Assembly: GCA_020736575.1 (NCBI GenBank)
Contig: JAGPYM010000012.1
Span: 1,054,001 to 1,118,000 of the forward strand
DNA length: 64,000 nt
DNA from: Thelonectria olida
Taxonomy: Eukaryota; Ascomycota; Sordariomycetes; Hypocreales; Nectriaceae
Direction: 5' to 3'
Numbering within the stretch: the stretch's first letter is position 1; each line of letters opens with the position of its first letter. The notes beneath the pieces are model-generated. The model searched no databases, had not been told where the DNA came from, and saw only the letters and a program-made list of their open reading frames with translations. The position numbers and the translations under genes are program-made. Below are positions 59,536-64,000 of the stretch, piece by piece.

Positions 59536-61949
59536 ATGAATGGGGACCTGAGCCTCTCTCAGGCCCTAGGCGGGCTTCGCATTGCTAACCCCGACGATGC
59601 TGCTGAAGCCGCTTCCGCACCTGCATCTTCGCCCGCTGTGGCCACGACATCATCATCCGCCTCCCAACCCGCAATAGAATCTTTTGCCAACAGTATCCGC
59701 CTCGAACCCATCGATGCCGGTGTCGAACCTGTCCTCAACGACCCTCGACTCGCCCCGCCTGCGCGCCGACCCGAGGTGACATCACAATCTGCTGCCATCA
59801 ACCAGCAATCCCCTCAACCCGACGTAACGAGGGTATCTATATATGGACTCCCCAACATTTCCGAACCTAACCAATCCTATCCTACACACGACCCAGCTCA
59901 GAGAGATGTGCAGTACAACTCGAACCGCCAAGCGCCCCTTCCACCTACTCCTGGCCCGTTGCCGCCTCGGAGGAGCTCCAGAGGCATGGGCAGCTACGGT
60001 CCTATTCCGGGAAGCTCCCAATCCAACTCTCCATACGCTGGCGATGCCCCTCAGCCTTCCAGCAGCGAAGAATGGAAGGACCGTGGTGCTGCCGTGGGAG
60101 TCCGTCGAGAGGTTGACGCCACTGGCCGTACCGTCGTCCGACAGGTGAAGAAAGGTGTTCGCGACTTTACTTTTGGTCGCGTGCTCGGCGAGGGCTCTTA
60201 TAGCAGCGTATACCTTGCTACTGACCGTCAATCCCTGAAGGAGTATGCCATCAAAGTTCTCGAGAAAAGACACATCATCAAGGAGAAGAAGATCAAATAT
60301 GTCAACATTGAGAAAAACACTCTCAATCGCCTCACGGAGCACCCCGGCATTGTTCGACTTTACTACACCTTCCAAGACGAAACATCACTGTACTACGTGC
60401 TTGACTTATGTAACGGCGGTGAGCTGCTTGGTGTGCTCAAGAAGACTGGCACGTTCGATGTCGAATGCACGAGGTTCTACGGCGCCCAGATCCTGGACGC
60501 CATCGACTACATGCACTCACGAGGTGTTATCCATCGAGATTTGAAACCGGAAAACGTCCTCCTCGATGACCAGATGCACGTCAAGATCACTGATTTTGGA
60601 ACGGCCAAATTGCTCAAAGATCCTCGGGACACAACCAGCCAAGATTCCGGAGTGCCCGACCCTGGACAGAATGGCGGAGCGGGTGACGACCGGGCGGCAT
60701 CCTTCGTCGGAACTGCTGAATACGTGAGCCCTGAACTCCTTACGCACAAAAATGCCTGCAAGGCTAGTGATCTGTGGGCGTTCGGATGCATAATCTACCA
60801 ACTACTGGCTGGACGGCCCCCTTTCAAGGGAGGCAGTGAATATCTAACCTTCCAGAAGATTGTCAACCTCGAGTACGAGTTTCCCCAAGGCTTTCCCCCC
60901 GCGGCCCAGGACTTGGTTGAACGGTGTCTTGTTCTGGACCCAACCCGACGTCTCACCATTGAGCACATCAAGAACCATGAATTTTTCGATGGCCAGCCCT
61001 TTGGCAAAGCATTGTGGAGGTCAAAGGCACCGAGACTACGACCTTATGTCCCCCCTCAACCGGAACCCAATGTCATCCAGCTCAACGGCTTTTCTACCAC
61101 GCCAAAGCCTATTGCGAACGCGAGGGCTCCTCCATCACAGAGCAATCCTTCCAACGGAAGCAGCCGGCCGAGAATCATTACAGAGCTACCTCCTCCTACT
61201 CAATTGGATATTGAATGGTCCCCCGTTCTCACCAGGAATAACGAACGTATTCTGAAGCTGGGTGATTTGATGGTTGTTTCAACACCACTCGCATCAAGCC
61301 CACACGGGAAAGGCTCCGAAGAAGGACATAAGAAACTATCGCGTTTTTTTGGAGGAACTACGACAAAGAAGCGACAGCGACTGGTGATGATCACGTCCAG
61401 TGGCCGCATTGTCCTTGCCCCAGCTGGTGGCGAAGAGAAACGAGCAAAAATGGAACTCTCTCTCCTTGCCAAAGATTGCACCTGGAGAACTCAAAAAGAT
61501 GCCAAGGGCCTGATGGTTTGGTGTGTGGACACGGTAAGTCGTACGCCCGTTGATGTGGTTTATTGCTTCATTATCTAATACGTTTTCAACAGGGTGGACA
61601 TCATTATACGTTTGAAGAACCCAAGTCTTCATCACCGCCCCCCGAAGGCTCACCTTCCGGAGCATCTGAATGGATCGAGTGTCTAGAACGAGCAAGGGAC
61701 CTCGCCTTGTCTCAAACCATGCCCACGGGCTATGGCGGCGACAACGGATTCGCCGACATGTCATCAACAGTGTCAAGCCCTGCCAGTACGCTCGGTGGCC
61801 GTGGCAACTTTTCAGAAGGCTTCGGTGCGAGTGATCGGCAAGGTCGCAATCATTTGAGTAAAAATTCAGGTGGCGTCGAAGACCCGGCGCCGAAACGGAA
61901 CCGCTTCAGTAAGAGACAATCAAGAAGCGGACTCGGTTCTGCGTTTTAG
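59536..61949 (+). CDS. PDK1/Pkh-type AGC-master protein kinase
   Basis: Phosphorylates the activation loops of AGC kinases (Ypk, Sch9 and Pkc types) in sphingolipid and cell-wall signalling. Two exons, join(59536..61533, 61593..61949), encode 784 aa. A disordered Ser/Pro-rich N-terminus (1-205) precedes the kinase domain at about 211-485: glycine loop GEGSYS (218-223), Lys240 in YAIKVLEK, Glu259 in NIEKN, HRDLKPEN (333-340), DFG (353-355), activation-loop Ser389 in ASFVGTAEYVSPE and DLWAFGCIIYQL. An insert (about 362-385) before the activation loop is Gly/Asp-rich. A C-terminal PH-like domain (about 560-720) has RQRLVMITSSGRIVLAP and ends ASEWIECLERARD. This domain pair is diagnostic for PDK1. 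The tail is Ser/Gly-rich and basic. Confidence 0.95.
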
Positions 61950-62934
61950 AAGAGCCTCTGCATGATGACTGGGGGAAGACACGACTAGACTTGACGGATA
62001 CGCGGCCATTAGAGCCGCAAGACTGATCTCTTTGAAGATTTTGCCTGTTACCTACGCATCACATTCAGTTTGGTCATGGGCATTTGGCAGCGTGGCGTAT
62101 TACTATGGAGTTTCATTTCTTGTTAAGAATGATGGACGCATTGTTTGGTGCATTTTCAAGCATTGAAGGATGGCAAAGACGGTCAGAGGGACTAGCCGCC
62201 ATGCAACAGACTGGAACGAACCTATGTGGACATTCTCACCAGTCCGCATGGTGGGTTCAGTCAGTTTGTGGGTTGGTGATGGCTCGCCTCAACAGGTTGA
62301 AGACTCAACCCTCGATGGTTTCGGCTTGAGGAACTCGCTAGAGTATCGATCAAAGGCCTTGTTCACGGTCTCAACGATTCGTTTCGTAGACTCCTTGTTC
62401 TAAACACAACTTCCCACACACCCAAGTATCTATGAAAAAGCAATGGCTTATATGTTATATGTATAGCTGGGGAGTTACGGCGTTCTTGTTTCATCCCTGT
62501 TTTCAATTCTTTCACTGTTAATACTGAAGGGACAATGTAATGGAGGACAACCCCTATCGATCAATGTAGCTCAGTACCAGTTTTTACTTTCAAACTTGGA
62601 CGCGAAACTTGTAGTTAACTAAGTTGATTGACTAAGTAACTATTTTATTTGATAGTCATCTTGTAACTTGTTCTTCCCCGGTTTCCATGTTCCAAATCAA
62701 CCAGGAACTCTTGTGTTATACCCCCTGTTAATGTACTTGCCCCGTACTCGTATGCTGCCTTAACATCGAGGCCTAGCCACGTGACCGACCTACATAGGCT
62801 TAGCCCATTCTCGCCATGGCCAGCCATTGCGATGCGACGCGACACGCCCATCTGCAAACCTCCCAGCGTTCGAGCATTATAACGTCGTCGTTCGGCGCAA
62901 TCAACTCACGCTGTTCCTGAAACAATCTACCAAG
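61950..62934. other. Intergenic region between the kinase and BAF60 genes
   Basis: 985 bp; AT-rich near 62440-62650, with no convincing ORF. Confidence 0.55.
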
Positions 62935-64000
62935 ATGCAGCAGCAATACCGCGCGTACGCGCCTCAGGTGTCGCAGCGATCGCCTGCCAATCAGCGCAGA
63001 GGTGGAATTGGTACGCGGCTCACTTACGCATCGGTTCTTTTGCTAACTTGACTGTCAATCAAGGGCCCATGATGTCTTCCGGTCCCCACCCTTCCGTGCC
63101 TCTTACTCAGGCTCAGATCGCCCAGCAACAACAAGCCCAGGCCCATGCCAGCGAACTCGCCAAGAGACGGAGCCGCAAGCCTACCGACAAGAACATGCCC
63201 GAGGGTGTTGAGGACAACATTGTCGATGCCGGGGGCGTGCAGCGTTATAAGGACCTCAGGGATGTTGAACGCAGGCTCGATGCCACTATGACGCGCAAGC
63301 GCCTCGATATTGTCGAGAGTGCGAGCCGCAGCACTAAGGTCGGTTGATCCCAGACTTTTCTAACGGCAGCCGACTGACTTCGCCTGTCCTCAAATAGCGA
63401 TATAAGACGCTTCGAGTTTGGATTAGCAACACAGTTGAGGATCAGATATGGCAGAGTAATGGTCTCAATGTCGATGCATTTGACTTTACCCCCAGCATGG
63501 ATGCTTCCTATCGTGTGAAGATCGAGGGCCGCCTACTCGATGACGAGGATGATAAGGATCAGTCGACATCTCCCAAGGGTGACCAATTGGAACAGGACAG
63601 CGCCGACCCTTCGCGTCAGAAAGCCAAGACGCAACCTCAACGACATCGGTTCTCTCACTTCTTCAAAGCCTTGAGTGTCGACTTCGATCGCTCGCGATTT
63701 AGGAATGGCGCCGAGCAGACCGTGGAATGGAAGAAGCCAGATCCGACTGCCAGGAACCAGCCCAACGCCAGCTTGCCCGCCGCGGCTGATTTCGACGAGC
63801 TCACGTTCAAGCGGAACGGAGACGAAGACATGAACATCACCATCAACCTCTTCCAACAGGAATCCCCCGAGGTGTACCTGTTGAGCCCAGAGCTTGCCGA
63901 GGTGGTCGACATGAGCAAGGCGACACAGCAAGAAGCCGTCATGGGCTTATGGGAGTATATCAAAGTCACGGGATTACAGGAAGATGAGGAGAAGCGAAAC
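62935..64000 (+). CDS. SWI/SNF-RSC subunit, BAF60/RSC6 (SWIB) family, 5' part
   Basis: Three exons are visible, join(62935..63010, 63064..63338, 63398..64000), 318 codons, and the gene runs off the window. The N-terminus is Gln-rich (QIAQQQQAQAHASEL). A conserved block KRRSRKPTDKNMPEGVED and VQRYKDLRDVERRLDATMTRKRLDI leads into the BAF60-specific part, with RYKTLRVWISNT and YRVKIEGRLLDD. The C-terminal visible part has FSHFFKALSVDFDR, DEDMNITINLFQQESPEVYLLSPELAEVVDM and EAVMGLWEYIKVTGLQEDEE, where the SWIB domain begins. BAF60 proteins connect ATP-dependent chromatin remodellers to DNA-bound factors. The introns (53 and 59 nt) close in phase. Whether it is the SWI/SNF or RSC paralogue cannot be told here. 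Confidence 0.93.

Overview
This 64 kb window is a gene-dense stretch of nuclear DNA from a filamentous ascomycete. It is most likely a Sordariomycete and probably from the order Hypocreales. The signs are short spliceosomal introns (about 48-150 nt, GTRNGT donors, CTRAC-like branch sites, YAG acceptors), a fused tryptophan synthase (TRP-3 type), a PRM1 cell-fusion protein, an ECH42-type secreted GH18 chitinase and a DMM-1-like JmjC/4CXXC protein. Genus and species cannot be fixed from the sequence alone. The DNA looks like core chromosome: almost every gene is conserved housekeeping, both strands are used, and there is no transposon coding gene, CRISPR array, rRNA or recognisable tRNA.

Layout. 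0-10 kb: end of an MFS sugar transporter (+), mitochondrial aspartate aminotransferase (+, six coding exons, one only 3 nt), a fungal coiled-coil protein (-), mitoribosomal protein bL28m (+) and bifunctional tryptophan synthase (-). 10-24 kb: PRM1 (-), a SAM methyltransferase (+), ATG8 (-, with a one-base frameshift), coproporphyrinogen oxidase HEM13 (+), a SWIM zinc-finger protein of the SWS1/Shu2 type (+) and proteasome lid subunit RPN8 (-). 25-36 kb: adenylate kinase ADK1 (+), a HOOK dynein adaptor (-), a small secreted I9-domain protein (-), a 79-bp foldback element, a coiled-coil protein (-) and ribosomal protein uS12/RPS23 (+). 36-48 kb: COQ2 (-), the DMM-1-like protein (+), Rab geranylgeranyltransferase alpha BET4 (-, with a one-base frameshift) and the chitinase (+). 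48-64 kb: a meiosis-type APC/C activator (+, with an in-frame TAG), a Qc-SNARE (-), two fungal proteins of unknown function (-, one with an in-frame TAG), a PDK1/Pkh kinase (+) and the 5' part of a BAF60/RSC6 chromatin-remodelling subunit (+, cut by the window end).

These genes do not form a pathway cluster. Neighbours are mostly convergent with short 3' gaps or divergent with shared promoters. The most notable signals are structural. (i) Four conserved genes carry reading-frame breaks: two -1 frameshifts in G/C runs and two in-frame TAG codons. These could be consensus errors or real lesions. (ii) In the HOOK gene all four introns are multiples of three; three are free of stops and the fourth holds a 162-codon acidic ORF continuous with the upstream exon, which suggests regulated intron retention. 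(iii) The aspartate aminotransferase gene has a 3-nt microexon. (iv) A perfect 32-bp inverted repeat is flanked by 5-bp direct repeats.
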